Below are positions 35,967 through 45,834 of a DNA stretch of 64,000 nt, in pieces (positions within the stretch are counted from its first letter, which is position 1; the number at the start of each line of letters is the position of its first letter). Location of the stretch: NCBI RefSeq assembly GCF_025758695.1, contig NZ_JANJQP010000001.1, positions 583,508-647,507 on the forward strand, read 5' to 3'. The notes under the pieces were generated by a model, which was not told the DNA's origin, did no database searches, and was given only the letters and a program-made list of their open reading frames with translations. The DNA is from Oenococcus kitaharae. Lineage in GTDB: Bacteria > Bacillota > Bacilli > Lactobacillales > Lactobacillaceae. The position numbers and the translations under genes were made by a program.

Positions 35967-37328
35967 TTAAGTCATGTCAACAGGTGTCTTTTTGTCGGCG
36001 TCAGCAACAGCTGCCTGTCCTAAAAGATTCAAATAATGGAAAGGACGGTCGAATTGTGGCTGGAACAGCATATCGAGGAAAGCCAGATCATCGATCGTAT
36101 TCTGATTTTGAATCATCGCAGAGATCGTGTTAGCCGACTGTGAGACGTCATAATCACTCATCAGCTGTGCGCCTAGGATGCGCCGGTTCTCCGGATTGTA
36201 GACTAATTCCATCAAGACAGGTGTCGTTGACGGCATAAATTCTGGCCGATAATTATCCTCTAAGACAACAAAGGCGGCCGGAATGTTCAGCGCTGACGCC
36301 AATTCCCAAGTCATGCCGGAAGATACGATTGTTTTATCAAACAGCATCAGGCCCGACGTAGATTGAGTACCCATGTCTTTTTTACTGTTGCCAAATAAAT
36401 TAATGCCTGCCAGAATGCCTTGGCGAACAGCATTAGTTGCTAGTGGAATATAGGCTTGGCGGCCGCTTGGATTATAGCGGACAGCCGCAGCATCCCCGGC
36501 TGCATAAATGTCGGGATCCGATGTCTGCATGTAGGCATTTGTGACAATCGAGCCGTCTTGATTCATGTCGACCAGCCCTTTGACCAAAGCGGTATTTGGT
36601 CGAAAGCCAACACACAGAATCACCATGTCGGCTGCATAACGACCTTGATTTGTTTCGACAACAACTTCTTCGCCATTGTCAGAAAAAGATTTCACCATTT
36701 GGCCAAGCGCTAGTCGAATGCCATGTGCTTTGAAATCTTCTTCAACACGATCCGTGATTTCGGAATCAAAATATTTATTTAAAATCCTTGGCAGGCCATC
36801 AATCAGTGTGACTTCATGGCCGGTCTTATTGAAGGCTTCGACCAATTCAGTCCCAATATAGCCGCCGCCGATCACGACGATTCTCTTAGCGTCCTTAGCT
36901 TTTTCCCAGAGCACTTGGGCATGTTCCCAGTTTTTGCACAAATAAATATCTGGATGATCAATACCGTCAATTGGCGGCACAATTGGCCAAGAGCCTGTAG
37001 CAACGACCAATTTATCATAATGGTCCTCAAAGACTTCACCGGTCTGCAGGTTTTTAACTGTGACGGTATGCTGACTGTTATCAACAGCCAAGACATCGTG
37101 CCGCAGTTTCATATCTGCACCAAGTTCAGTCAAAGCTTCCGGGCTTGAATAAAAAAGTCCTTGCGGATCTTTAATCTCACCGCCCAAATATAAGGCAATG
37201 CCGCAAGACAAAAACGACACATTATCATGGCGCTCATAAACAGTTACTTTTGTTTCGGGGTGATCTGCAAGTATCTGTTCAACAACTGTCGTTCCGGCAT
37301 GCGTACTGCCAATTACGATTACTTTCAT
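35967..37328 (-). CDS. nox: NADH oxidase (flavoprotein, H2O-forming type)
   Basis: The start is ATG 37328, 6 nt behind GAGGAGC. The 453-residue protein has FAD-binding VIVIGSTHAGTTVVEQI, the redox cysteine in FLSCGIALYLGG (about residue 42), NADH-binding IVVIGGGYIGTELVEAF and the second FAD motif DIYAAGDAAAVRY. The single active-site cysteine is typical of NADH oxidases and peroxidases that reduce O2 or peroxide while regenerating NAD+. In heterofermenters this spares acetyl-phosphate for ATP. An imperfect inverted repeat (AACAAATCG/CGATTTTGTT) precedes the Shine-Dalgarno sequence and could be a regulatory site. Confidence 0.92.
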   Translation of the reverse strand: MKVIVIGSTHAGTTVVEQILADHPETKVTVYERHDNVSFLSCGIALYLGGEIKDPQGLFYSSPEALTELGADMKLRHDVLAVDNSQHTVTVKNLQTGEVFEDHYDKLVVATGSWPIVPPIDGIDHPDIYLCKNWEHAQVLWEKAKDAKRIVVIGGGYIGTELVEAFNKTGHEVTLIDGLPRILNKYFDSEITDRVEEDFKAHGIRLALGQMVKSFSDNGEEVVVETNQGRYAADMVILCVGFRPNTALVKGLVDMNQDGSIVTNAYMQTSDPDIYAAGDAAAVRYNPSGRQAYIPLATNAVRQGILAGINLFGNSKKDMGTQSTSGLMLFDKTIVSSGMTWELASALNIPAAFVVLEDNYRPEFMPSTTPVLMELVYNPENRRILGAQLMSDYDVSQSANTISAMIQNQNTIDDLAFLDMLFQPQFDRPFHYLNLLGQAAVADADKKTPVDMT

Positions 37329-37562
37329 AGCGATGCTCCTCAACAAAATCGCTTAACGATTTGTTATATCTTCGTTTGTGTGCGTTTTCCCAACACAGGT
37401 CAATTTTCTCATAGTCATAATGAAATCGCAAACATTCTAACTCCGGCCTGCTAAAAGCACAAGTTTGAAAAAACTCCCAAAAAGCCTTTAACCAAGCGAT
37501 TAAAAGTGTTAGTTTAATACTACTTACATAAAAATAAGTGAAAAAATTAACTAGGAGGTCAT

Positions 37563-38492
37563 ATGTCACGTAAACTTGCAATCATCGGCGTTGGTCATGT
37601 CGGTTCAACGGTCGCTCATCAGATCGTTGCCGGCGGATTGGCTGATGATTTGGTCTTGATTGATACGAATGAAGCCAAAGTCCAAGCAGATGCACTGGAT
37701 TTTGAAGATGCTATGGCAAATCTGCCATATCATACAAATATTTTTGTGAACGATTACAGCCAGTTAGAGGATACAGATATTATTATTTCGTCATTGGGCA
37801 AAATCAGTTTGCAAGACAACAAAAATGACGACCGTTTTGCAGAGCTGCCTTTCACCAGCCAAGAAGTGATCGGTGTTGCTAACGAAATCAAAAATTCCGG
37901 TTTCAAGGGCTTAATTATCACAATTACCAACCCTGTTGACGTAATTACGTCTATTTATCAGCAAGTCACTGGACTGCCGAAAAATCATGTTCTCGGCACT
38001 GGTACCCTGTTGGATTCATCTCGCATGAAACGGTCTGTTGCTAAAAGCCTGAAAATCGATCCACGTTCCGTTGTTGGCTATAACTTAGGCGAACACGGTA
38101 ACTCGCAATTCACAGCTTGGTCAACTGTCCGCGTATTGGGCAAGCCGATCCTCGGTATCGCTGAAAAAAGCCATTTGGATTTGGATGCTATTAACGATGA
38201 AGCCAAACATGGCGGTTTTACAGTTTTTCGTGGAAAGAAATACACGAATTATGGCATTGCCAGTGCAGCCACAAGGCTTTATTCTGTCATCATGAGTAAC
38301 GCTTTGACAGAATTGCCGGTCACTAACTACCGTGCTGAATACGGATCTTATTTGTCCTACCCGGCAATCGTTGGACGCGATGGCATCGTGGCTCAACTTC
38401 AATTGGATCTGACTCAAGACGAGCTGGACAAGCTGCAAGTTTCTGCTAACTTTATCAAGTCGAAGTATAACGAAACAATGAACACAAAATAA
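37563..38492 (+). CDS. L-2-hydroxyisocaproate dehydrogenase
   Basis: The 309-residue enzyme has IGVGHVGSTVAHQI, DRFAELPFTSQEV, TNPVDVITSIY, GTGTLLDSSRMKR and the catalytic GEHGNSQFTAWSTVRVLGKPI. The match to Weissella-type L-HicDH, as recalled, is stronger than for the paralogue at 3569. It would reduce 2-ketoisocaproate and related ketoacids using NADH. AGGAGG lies 6 nt before the ATG. It is divergent from nox, pairing two NAD+-regenerating enzymes. A terminator shared with pox follows. Confidence 0.88.
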   Translation: MSRKLAIIGVGHVGSTVAHQIVAGGLADDLVLIDTNEAKVQADALDFEDAMANLPYHTNIFVNDYSQLEDTDIIISSLGKISLQDNKNDDRFAELPFTSQEVIGVANEIKNSGFKGLIITITNPVDVITSIYQQVTGLPKNHVLGTGTLLDSSRMKRSVAKSLKIDPRSVVGYNLGEHGNSQFTAWSTVRVLGKPILGIAEKSHLDLDAINDEAKHGGFTVFRGKKYTNYGIASAATRLYSVIMSNALTELPVTNYRAEYGSYLSYPAIVGRDGIVAQLQLDLTQDELDKLQVSANFIKSKYNETMNTK

Positions 38493-38498
38493 GCAAGT

Positions 38499-38544
38499 AA
38501 AAACCGGTCAGCGTTTGATTCGTGAGAACGTTAACCAGTTTTTG
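38499..38544. terminator. Convergent terminator between hicDH and pox
   Basis: An imperfect stem pairs AAAAACCGGTCAGCGTT with AACGTTAACCAGTTTTT around an 11 nt loop; A-runs and T-runs at the two ends suit both strands. Confidence 0.7.
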
Positions 38545-38570
38545 TTTGGCCCAATGAAGATGCCGCTATT

Positions 38571-40331
38571 TTATAAAGTATCACCTTGTGCACGAAGAAG
38601 TGCGCCCAGTGAAGGCTGCTTTTTCGGATCAATATGGAAGGCGGTTGCATATTGATCAATCGTTTTTTGATCATAAAGTTCAGGATCTAGAGGCATAAAG
38701 TCGGTCGGAATTGGATCATCTGATTGAATGACCGCGTTAACAACGATCGGCTTTTCATTGCCGGAAGCCTGCAGTTTTTGAATCTCAGCAAATGTTTTTG
38801 CAACATCAGCAATTGTTTTAACAGTGAAACCGATCGCGCCAAAACCTTCAGCAACCTTGGCCCAGTCGGCATCAGTCAAATCAACACCATAAAAATGCTG
38901 CTTGGTCTGGACCTGCTCATGGTAAATAAAACCAAAACGCTGATTTGAAAAGACCACATTGATGACAGGCAGCTGATAACGAACCTCTGTGATCAAGTCA
39001 GGGGCAACCATTGCAAAACCGCCATCCCCTGAAAATGACCAGGCCTGGCTGTCCGGCACACTCAAAGCCCCTGCAAGACCAGCAGGCAGGCCAAATCCCA
39101 TTGTGGCAAACAAGCCGGAAATGGCAAAACGCTGCTCGTGGTTCATCGGAACGCCGCGAACACCCCATTCAGACACATTTCCTGTATCAACGCCAAATGT
39201 GTCTTTCGGCCCGGAAATTTCAGCAACTTTTTTCATTACCGTCTCCGGGTTTAAGCCATGACTGTCATCTTCAGCGAGATCATCAAGCCAAGTCAACCAA
39301 TTTTTCCGGTTTTCGCGATTAACTTTCAGCCAAACGCCTTCAGGCAGTGTCTCACCTGTCGCAATCAAATCCTGCAGATAGCTTTTGGCATCGGAAATAA
39401 CGGCATAATCGACATCAACCGTTTTACCAATATCAAAGGGATTGTTGTTAACTTGAATAATCTTAATATTTTTCGGCCAGAAACGCGCGAATGGAAATTC
39501 GGATGCCAAAAAGAGGATTAAATCCGCGTGCTGCAAGGCTTCAAACCCAGACTTGCTTCCCAAGCGGCCAAAAGTACCGATGGAATTAGGGTGATCTGTG
39601 CTAATGACGCCTGTAGCCGGAACTGTGTTGATAACCGGGATCGAGAATTGCTCAGAAAACTTTTCCAAAACATCTCGTGCGCCCAGCAAACCACGGCCAG
39701 CATAAATCAGAGGGTGTTTGGCTGCTTTAATCATGGCAAGCGTATCCGTGATCGCTTTAGGATCGACTGTCTGAGAAAAATTATTGGCAACCACTTTCGG
39801 CGTCTTGGCCGGCTCGTAATCAATCTCGGCTTCAGCTAGATTTTCAGGAATCACAACGACTGCAACACCCTTTTGCCGATAAGCCTCGCGAATCGCCTGA
39901 TTAATCACATAGGGAATCTGTTCGGCGGTCGTGATTGTCCGATTGTAAACGGCCACATCGCTAAACATGGGTACTTCATCGAATTCTTGGAAATAGTTCG
40001 TATTCATTGTTGCTTGGGGTACTTGGCCAACCAAAGCCAACAAAGGCACGTGATCCATTTTGGCATCGTAAAGGCCGTTGAATAGATGCGTTGCACCAGG
40101 GCCGGCAGAACCAAACGTAACACCAATTTTACCTGTATATTTAGCATCAGCCGAAGCCGCGATGGCACCTACTTCTTCATGGCGTACCTGAATATACTTG
40201 ACACTGGCTTTTTCGAGAAAGAGCCCCTCGACCGTATGGTTAATCGAACCGCCCGGAATACCGTAAACGTGGTCTACGCCCCAATCTTCCAAAGTCTTGA
40301 TCAGTGCTTGGCCAGCAATCATTTTTGTCAT
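38571..40331 (-). CDS. pox: Pyruvate oxidase (ThDP/FAD-dependent)
   Basis: The start is ATG 40331 with AAGGAGA 5 nt upstream. The 586-residue protein has the ThDP-enzyme layout: an N-terminal PYR domain with VDHVYGIPGGSIN and the catalytic glutamate in RHEEVGAIAASADA, FGSAGPGATHLFNGLYDAKMDHVP, a central FAD-binding domain, and the C-terminal PP domain with SFSGDGGFAMVAPDL to NQRFGFI. This pattern fits pyruvate oxidase, which makes acetyl-phosphate, CO2 and H2O2, better than acetolactate synthase. A perfect cre site overlaps the -35 box, so catabolite repression is expected. Confidence 0.9.
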   Translation of the reverse strand: MTKMIAGQALIKTLEDWGVDHVYGIPGGSINHTVEGLFLEKASVKYIQVRHEEVGAIAASADAKYTGKIGVTFGSAGPGATHLFNGLYDAKMDHVPLLALVGQVPQATMNTNYFQEFDEVPMFSDVAVYNRTITTAEQIPYVINQAIREAYRQKGVAVVVIPENLAEAEIDYEPAKTPKVVANNFSQTVDPKAITDTLAMIKAAKHPLIYAGRGLLGARDVLEKFSEQFSIPVINTVPATGVISTDHPNSIGTFGRLGSKSGFEALQHADLILFLASEFPFARFWPKNIKIIQVNNNPFDIGKTVDVDYAVISDAKSYLQDLIATGETLPEGVWLKVNRENRKNWLTWLDDLAEDDSHGLNPETVMKKVAEISGPKDTFGVDTGNVSEWGVRGVPMNHEQRFAISGLFATMGFGLPAGLAGALSVPDSQAWSFSGDGGFAMVAPDLITEVRYQLPVINVVFSNQRFGFIYHEQVQTKQHFYGVDLTDADWAKVAEGFGAIGFTVKTIADVAKTFAEIQKLQASGNEKPIVVNAVIQSDDPIPTDFMPLDPELYDQKTIDQYATAFHIDPKKQPSLGALLRAQGDTL

Positions 40332-40489
40332 ACTTATCTCCTTATTAAAAAAAATTATCATATTCTGCCAATTTCAAAGCAGATAGCCGTCAGTTAGAAC
40401 GGCAAAGCGGTCAATGCGAGGTATTTAAAAATTGGTAACTAGGAAAACAGCTTGTGCTATTTTCAAACACATCTCCAATGACATGGAAA

Positions 40490-40517
40490 AGTATAGCTCA
40501 TATGTAAGCGCTGTCAA
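40490..40517 (-). promoter_or_regulatory. pox promoter with overlapping cre (CcpA) site
   Basis: On the minus strand TTGACA (40512-40517) and TATACT (40490-40495) are 16 bp apart. TGTAAGCGCTGTCA (40503-40516) matches the cre consensus TGWAANCGNTNWCA at every position and overlaps the -35 box. CcpA bound here would block initiation while a preferred sugar is present. Confidence 0.82.
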
Positions 40518-40561
40518 TAATGTGCACTTTGTAACAGAAAAATTTTTGAAAAGGCTAAAAT

Positions 40562-41743
40562 TCAGCGTTTCAAACGATAAATAGATTCAGTCGATAAGTT
40601 GTTGAAAACTTGTTGGTTAATTACCTTTGCGCGCTGCCAATTGCCTTGATTAATAAAGAAAATAGCGAGTTTTTGTGCGTCTGGCGAAATATCAACCAGC
40701 AAATAAAAGCCATTGTCAGCACCATGCGCATAAAAATGGCCAGAAGCACCATAATACAGTCCGGCACGATACTTCACAAAACGATTCGGCAGCAGCAAGG
40801 CTGTTGTTTCAGGCGATAACAGTTTGGATTGCAGAATCGCGTCCAATATTTTGTAGTAATCAAAAACATTGGCATACATATCGCCCGCCCCAAGATCACT
40901 GGACAACAACAAGTCGCGCGACCGCTGCCAGCCGGCCTGTCCTTGACTGCTGATACCGGCCGGTTTTACCAAAGCTGTATTGGCAGGCAACCGATTCCAG
41001 AAAAAAGTATGTTGCAGATGCAAAGGACGAATCAAATCTTCAATCACATTCTGAGAATATGTTTGCTGTGTCCGCTGTGCAATAATGCCAGCCAGCAGAA
41101 TATAATTGGCATCCGTATAATGCCAGTAGAATCGTCCTGTCGAGACAAGGCGGCTCAGGCAAAACGCAATCTGCTGGCTTTCGTCAGTCAAAAGGGCGTT
41201 TGGACGCGTTTCCCCCATCCAAATACCAGATTTGTGTTCCAAAAGCATCTCAATCGTGATCTGACTAGAAAAAGGAATCGAGGGATAAAAATCGCTTAGC
41301 CTGTCTTTGAGATTGAGCCTGCCTTGGTCTATTAGACGGCCAACAATCAAAGCTGTTACAGCTTTTTGCAAAGAAGCAATTGGGAACAGGCCGTCTAAAC
41401 TATTCGGTGTCTTAGCAAGATTATCAGCCTGGCCAAAAGCCATTGACTGCAGGCCGGACCGCCCATGATTGCTCACCAATAATTCTCCTTGCATATGCTG
41501 TGATTGAACCAATTGTTGAATCGCAGCCAGCTGTTCTTCGTAAAGCCCGCTGCTCCCCTTGACGGTCGTTTGGCTAAACGAATTTCGCGGCTGGCTGGCA
41601 AAAACGGTTCTGGCAGCCTTTCCGGTCATGACATAGCAAGATGCAAAAGAAAGCAGCAGGCTAAAAAATACAGACGTTAATTCAGATAAGGAAACATGCA
41701 TCATTGAACGCTGAGACCTAGTTGTTTTCGGATTAACAAACAC
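40562..41743 (-). CDS. Class C beta-lactamase-like serine hydrolase, membrane-anchored or secreted
   Basis: The 393-residue protein has an N-terminal hydrophobic segment (about residues 18-40) that can act as signal or anchor, with no lipobox. The domain shows FPIASLQKAVTALIVGRL (SxxK catalytic motif), WHYTDANYILLAGII in place of the usual YSN, and YAHGADNGFYLLV where a KTG/HxG triad is expected. These fit penicillin-binding-protein-like esterases or DD-peptidases outside the cell. The YxN motif reads YTD, so activity may differ. The start is uncertain because three methionines occur within the first 15 residues and no strong Shine-Dalgarno sequence was found. Confidence 0.78.
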   Translation of the reverse strand: MFVNPKTTRSQRSMMHVSLSELTSVFFSLLLSFASCYVMTGKAARTVFASQPRNSFSQTTVKGSSGLYEEQLAAIQQLVQSQHMQGELLVSNHGRSGLQSMAFGQADNLAKTPNSLDGLFPIASLQKAVTALIVGRLIDQGRLNLKDRLSDFYPSIPFSSQITIEMLLEHKSGIWMGETRPNALLTDESQQIAFCLSRLVSTGRFYWHYTDANYILLAGIIAQRTQQTYSQNVIEDLIRPLHLQHTFFWNRLPANTALVKPAGISSQGQAGWQRSRDLLLSSDLGAGDMYANVFDYYKILDAILQSKLLSPETTALLLPNRFVKYRAGLYYGASGHFYAHGADNGFYLLVDISPDAQKLAIFFINQGNWQRAKVINQQVFNNLSTESIYRLKR

Positions 41744-41785
41744 ATTGAGTATCTTAACAAAACTTTTTGACGGCAGTGAACCCTA

Positions 41786-41814
41786 TTGACAAGCCCTCAT
41801 CATTCCGATAAGAT
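41786..41814 (+). promoter_or_regulatory. Promoter of the cysteine operon leader
   Basis: TTGACA (41786-41791) and TAAGAT (41809-41814) are 17 bp apart. Transcription would start near 41821, leaving a leader of about 220 nt before mccA. Confidence 0.75.
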
Positions 41815-41864
41815 GTCAAGTGAAATTAACCAGCATGTTATTATCTAACAAAACAACTTTATCC

Positions 41865-41939
41865 ATGGTCAGCTGCTGCTGCGGATCGCGTCTTGAGCGA
41901 TTCGTTGTTTCTTGTTGTCCTGAAAATTGTTGTTTATAA
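41865..41939 (+). CDS. Cysteine-codon-rich leader peptide of the mccA-mccB-cysE operon
   Basis: From ATG 41865 to TAA 41937-41939 a 24-codon frame encodes seven cysteines in three clusters: CCC at codons 4-6, CC at 17-18 and CC at 22-23. An in-frame ATG at 41835 would add ten residues at the N terminus; neither start has a strong Shine-Dalgarno sequence. The frame lies between a good promoter and a terminator-like hairpin, directly upstream of genes for cysteine synthesis. Cysteine is otherwise rare in these proteins, so the clustering is not expected by chance. Control by Cys-tRNA charging is inferred. Confidence 0.72.
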   Translation: MVSCCCGSRLERFVVSCCPENCCL

Positions 41940-41975
41940 CTTTTAGCCAATAAAATAATCAAAGAATCAGTTATC

Positions 41976-42015
41976 AAGACGCAAATTCCGAAAAAGAATC
42001 TGCGCCTTTTATTTT
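41976..42015 (+). terminator. Attenuator hairpin upstream of mccA
   Basis: AAGaCGCAaATTC pairs with GAATcTGCGcCTT (11 pairs, two A-C mismatches) around a 7 nt loop, followed by TTTTATTTT. It lies 25 nt before the mccA start. AAAGAATC, part of the 3' arm, is duplicated at 41961-41968, where it could pair with the 5' arm instead and form an alternative structure. Confidence 0.65.
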
Positions 42016-42039
42016 GAAGAAATTTAGTAGGAGCTAAAA

Positions 42040-42951
42040 ATGCTAGTAGATAATGTGTACCAATTAATCGGCCGGACACCACTTTTAAAGATCAATATCC
42101 AGGTGCCGAAACACAGCCGAATTTACGCCAAATTAGAAATGTTCAATCCCGGCGGCAGCGTCAAAGACCGTTTAGGCATGGCCCTCATCCAGCACGGCAG
42201 AGCAATTGGTGCTATCAAAGAAAACACAATGATTATTGAACCCACGGCCGGAAATACAGGCATCGGCATCGCTTTAGCCGCTCAGCAGTACCGGCTGCCG
42301 GTTAAATTAGTCGTGCCGGAAAAATTCAGTTTTGAAAAACAGGTACTGATGCGGGCCTTAGGCGCCCAAGTCATTAATACACCCGCAGAACAAGGGATTA
42401 CGGGCGCCATAAAAAAAGCTCAGGCTTTGCATGAGCAAATTGCGAATTCTTATGTGCCGCTGCAATTTCAAAATCCAGCCAATCCAGACGTTTATTACCG
42501 GACTTTGGGGCCGGAAATTATTCAAGACCTGGGTAATCAGCAAATTGATGCCTTTGTCGCCGGATCTGGCAGTGGCGGCACTTTTGTCGGTACAACACGG
42601 GCACTGCACGAAAAATATCCGGCCATGAAAGCTGTCACAGTCGAACCCGAAGGCTCGATTTTAAACGGCGGACCCGAGCATCCCCACCGGATCGAAGGCA
42701 TTGGCGTTGAATTTGTTCCGCCTTTTTTCAAACAGATCCATGTTGACCAAGTCAAGACAATTTCTGACGATACAGCCTTTCAATATGTCGATTGGCTGGC
42801 AAAAAACATGGGCCTGTTTGCCGGCAGTTCTAGCGGAGCAGCCTTGGCAGCCAGTCTGCAGTTAGCCGAGGACTTACCGGAAAAATCAACGATCGTGACT
42901 GTTTTTCCGGATTCAAGCGAGCGTTACCTCAGCAAACACATTTACGATTAA
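42040..42951 (+). CDS. PLP-dependent cysteine synthase/cystathionine beta-synthase (MccA-like)
   Basis: The 303-residue fold-type II enzyme has [16 protein letters not shown] with the PLP lysine, [16 protein letters not shown], the phosphate-binding [12 protein letters not shown] and a C-terminal [13 protein letters not shown]. The PTAGNTGIG variant and the operon partner favour the MccA branch (O-acetylserine-dependent cystathionine beta-synthase of reverse transsulfuration) over plain CysK; both reactions use O-acetylserine. It acts in the cytoplasm. TAGGAGC lies 5 nt before the ATG. It is the first structural gene behind the Cys leader, followed by a cystathionine lyase and cysE. Confidence 0.88.
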   Translation: MLVDNVYQLIGRTPLLKINIQVPKHSRIYAKLEMFNPGGSVKDRLGMALIQHGRAIGAIKENTMIIEPTAGNTGIGIALAAQQYRLPVKLVVPEKFSFEKQVLMRALGAQVINTPAEQGITGAIKKAQALHEQIANSYVPLQFQNPANPDVYYRTLGPEIIQDLGNQQIDAFVAGSGSGGTFVGTTRALHEKYPAMKAVTVEPEGSILNGGPEHPHRIEGIGVEFVPPFFKQIHVDQVKTISDDTAFQYVDWLAKNMGLFAGSSSGAALAASLQLAEDLPEKSTIVTVFPDSSERYLSKHIYD

Positions 42952-42973
42952 ATGCTTATTTTTAGGAGAATGA

Positions 42974-44661
<1,688 letters not shown>

Positions 44662-44673
44662 AAAAACGGTTTG

Positions 44674-44862
44674 TTAAACTTCTGGACAACAAAAAACGAT
44701 ATTATCAACAGACGTGATTAATTCAGCATCACCCGAACGCTTCTCGCTGTATACCTGCCAATAGCTGTTGGTCCCAGGAATCAAACCTGGCGGCTCATAC
44801 TGTTGGTAAGCTGATAATATCGCTGATCGGGTCACTGGAGATCCAATTCGCACGTGCATCAA
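44674..44862 (-). pseudogene. Possible gene fragment, weakly like a carbohydrate-binding module end
   Basis: A minus-strand frame of 62 codons without a Shine-Dalgarno sequence reads SAYQQYEPPGLIPGTNSYWQ in its centre. The PG-x-x-S-x-WQ ending resembles the C-terminal part of chitin-binding (CBM5/12-type) modules, but the similarity is short and from memory. It ends against the cysteine operon terminator and has no upstream partner domain. It may be a remnant or a chance frame. Confidence 0.2.
44697..44822. repeat. 11-bp perfect inverted repeat enclosing a structured 104-nt segment
   Basis: CGATATTATCA (44697-44707) is repeated in perfect inversion at 44812-44822. Inside lie GTGAT/ATCAC and a 5 bp CCAGG-aatcaaa-CCTGG hairpin (44774-44790). 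The element sits in the 434 nt gap between cysE and pnuC. It could be a structured RNA, a remnant of a small mobile repeat, or a folded 3' region. No T-run follows. Confidence 0.45.
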
Positions 44863-44982
44863 ACTTGCTGGTAAATCTAATTACCGTTTTATGATCTCGC
44901 TGTACCCTGATTAGATCATAACACCTTTTCTCGATAAAAGGAAGCGTTTTCATTTGAGACCTTACCTCTCGGCAACAAAATG

Positions 44983-45011
44983 TTGTTATTCTCGCAGATA
45001 CATGATAATCT
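44983..45011 (+). promoter_or_regulatory. Probable pnuC promoter
   Basis: TTGTTA (44983-44988) and TAATCT (45006-45011) are 17 bp apart, about 80 nt before the pnuC ATG. An inverted repeat AAGTATT/AATACTC follows downstream of it, near 45023-45050. Confidence 0.5.
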
Positions 45012-45076
45012 ATTGCTGAAATAAAGTATTTTTTATTTTTAATACTCATCCAAAGTGCAAGTGCTTTATTTTAACT

Positions 45077-45091
45077 GCGAAAAGAGGTCGC
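45077..45091 (+). promoter_or_regulatory. Hairpin enclosing the pnuC Shine-Dalgarno sequence
   Basis: GCGA-aaagagg-TCGC places the AGAGG ribosome binding site in the loop of a 4 bp stem ending 4 nt before the ATG. Translational control of pnuC genes by NAD+ riboswitches is known in Lactobacillales; whether this leader is such an element was not established. Confidence 0.35.
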
Positions 45092-45095
45092 GACT

Positions 45096-45830
45096 ATGTC
45101 CACAGAATCCAAAGGAATCTTCAATTGGCTCTACATTCAGCTCTTTGCAAACTGGAAAAAATTTGAAGTTATTTATATCAGCTGTCTTATTTTATTGCAA
45201 TTTGTCGTCTACGCCATTGCACCTGATTCAATCATCGGCATGATTTCAGGTGTTGCCGGCGTACTCTGCTTGATCTACGGCATGAAAGGCCGCAAAATCA
45301 ATTTTATTTTCGGTCTGATCCAGTGTCTGGCGATGACTTATGTGGCTTGGATCAGCCACGCATACGGGTCATTTGCCATGGATATTGTATACGTTGTCTC
45401 ACAGCCGATCGGCTGGTTTATGTGGGGCCACGATGAAGCGACGCATGCATTTTCCAAGAATGTGAGAAACGGCGTTTTCCTTGGTGCTTTTGTCGCTTGG
45501 GCCATCGGCTGGTGGATTTTGTCACTGCTACACGGCCAACTCCCCTATCTGGACAGTATTAATTTTGTCGTCAGCATTATTGCCCAGACCCTGTATATCT
45601 TAAAATACAAAGAAAACTGGTCTCTTTGGATCGTCGTTAATTTTGCCAACATTATCTATTGGTCAATTCTCTCGATCCAAGTTGCCACAGGCGCCAGCAG
45701 TATCGGCAATCTCGGTGCAAACCTTTCACAGGTCGCCTTACAGGCTGCACTGCTGTTTAACAGTGTTTACGCGATTAAAGTCTGGGGCAGTGGCGAAGCT
45801 GATAACGAAGGTGGTACTGAAAAAGCATGA
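45096..45830 (+). CDS. pnuC: PnuC-type nicotinamide riboside/mononucleotide transporter
   Basis: The 244-residue protein has seven hydrophobic segments with the PnuC features GMISGVAGVLCLIYGMKGRKINF, AYGSFAMDIVYVVSQPIGWFMW and NWSLWIVVNFANIIYW. It imports NAD+ precursors by facilitated diffusion followed by phosphorylation. Leuconostocaceae depend on vitamin B3 salvage. GAGG lies about 9 nt before the ATG, inside a small hairpin. The long upstream gap and own promoter make it monocistronic. Confidence 0.92.
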   Translation: MSTESKGIFNWLYIQLFANWKKFEVIYISCLILLQFVVYAIAPDSIIGMISGVAGVLCLIYGMKGRKINFIFGLIQCLAMTYVAWISHAYGSFAMDIVYVVSQPIGWFMWGHDEATHAFSKNVRNGVFLGAFVAWAIGWWILSLLHGQLPYLDSINFVVSIIAQTLYILKYKENWSLWIVVNFANIIYWSILSIQVATGASSIGNLGANLSQVALQAALLFNSVYAIKVWGSGEADNEGGTEKA

Positions 45831-45834
45831 AACG

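Noticed and set aside
38571..40331. Acetolactate synthase (AlsS) instead of pyruvate oxidase
   Set aside because: The AGPGATHLFNGLYDAKMDHVP region and C-terminal domain fit pyruvate oxidase, and no acetolactate decarboxylase gene adjoins.
44766..44800. tRNA-like T-arm (CCAGG-7 nt-CCTGG) suggesting a tRNA gene
   Set aside because: No matching acceptor, D-arm or anticodon arm could be placed on either strand, and the loop lacks the TTC core.
44935..44955. cre-like sequence AGGAAGCGTTTTCA upstream of pnuC
   Set aside because: It has two mismatches in fixed positions and lies upstream of the chosen promoter without overlap.
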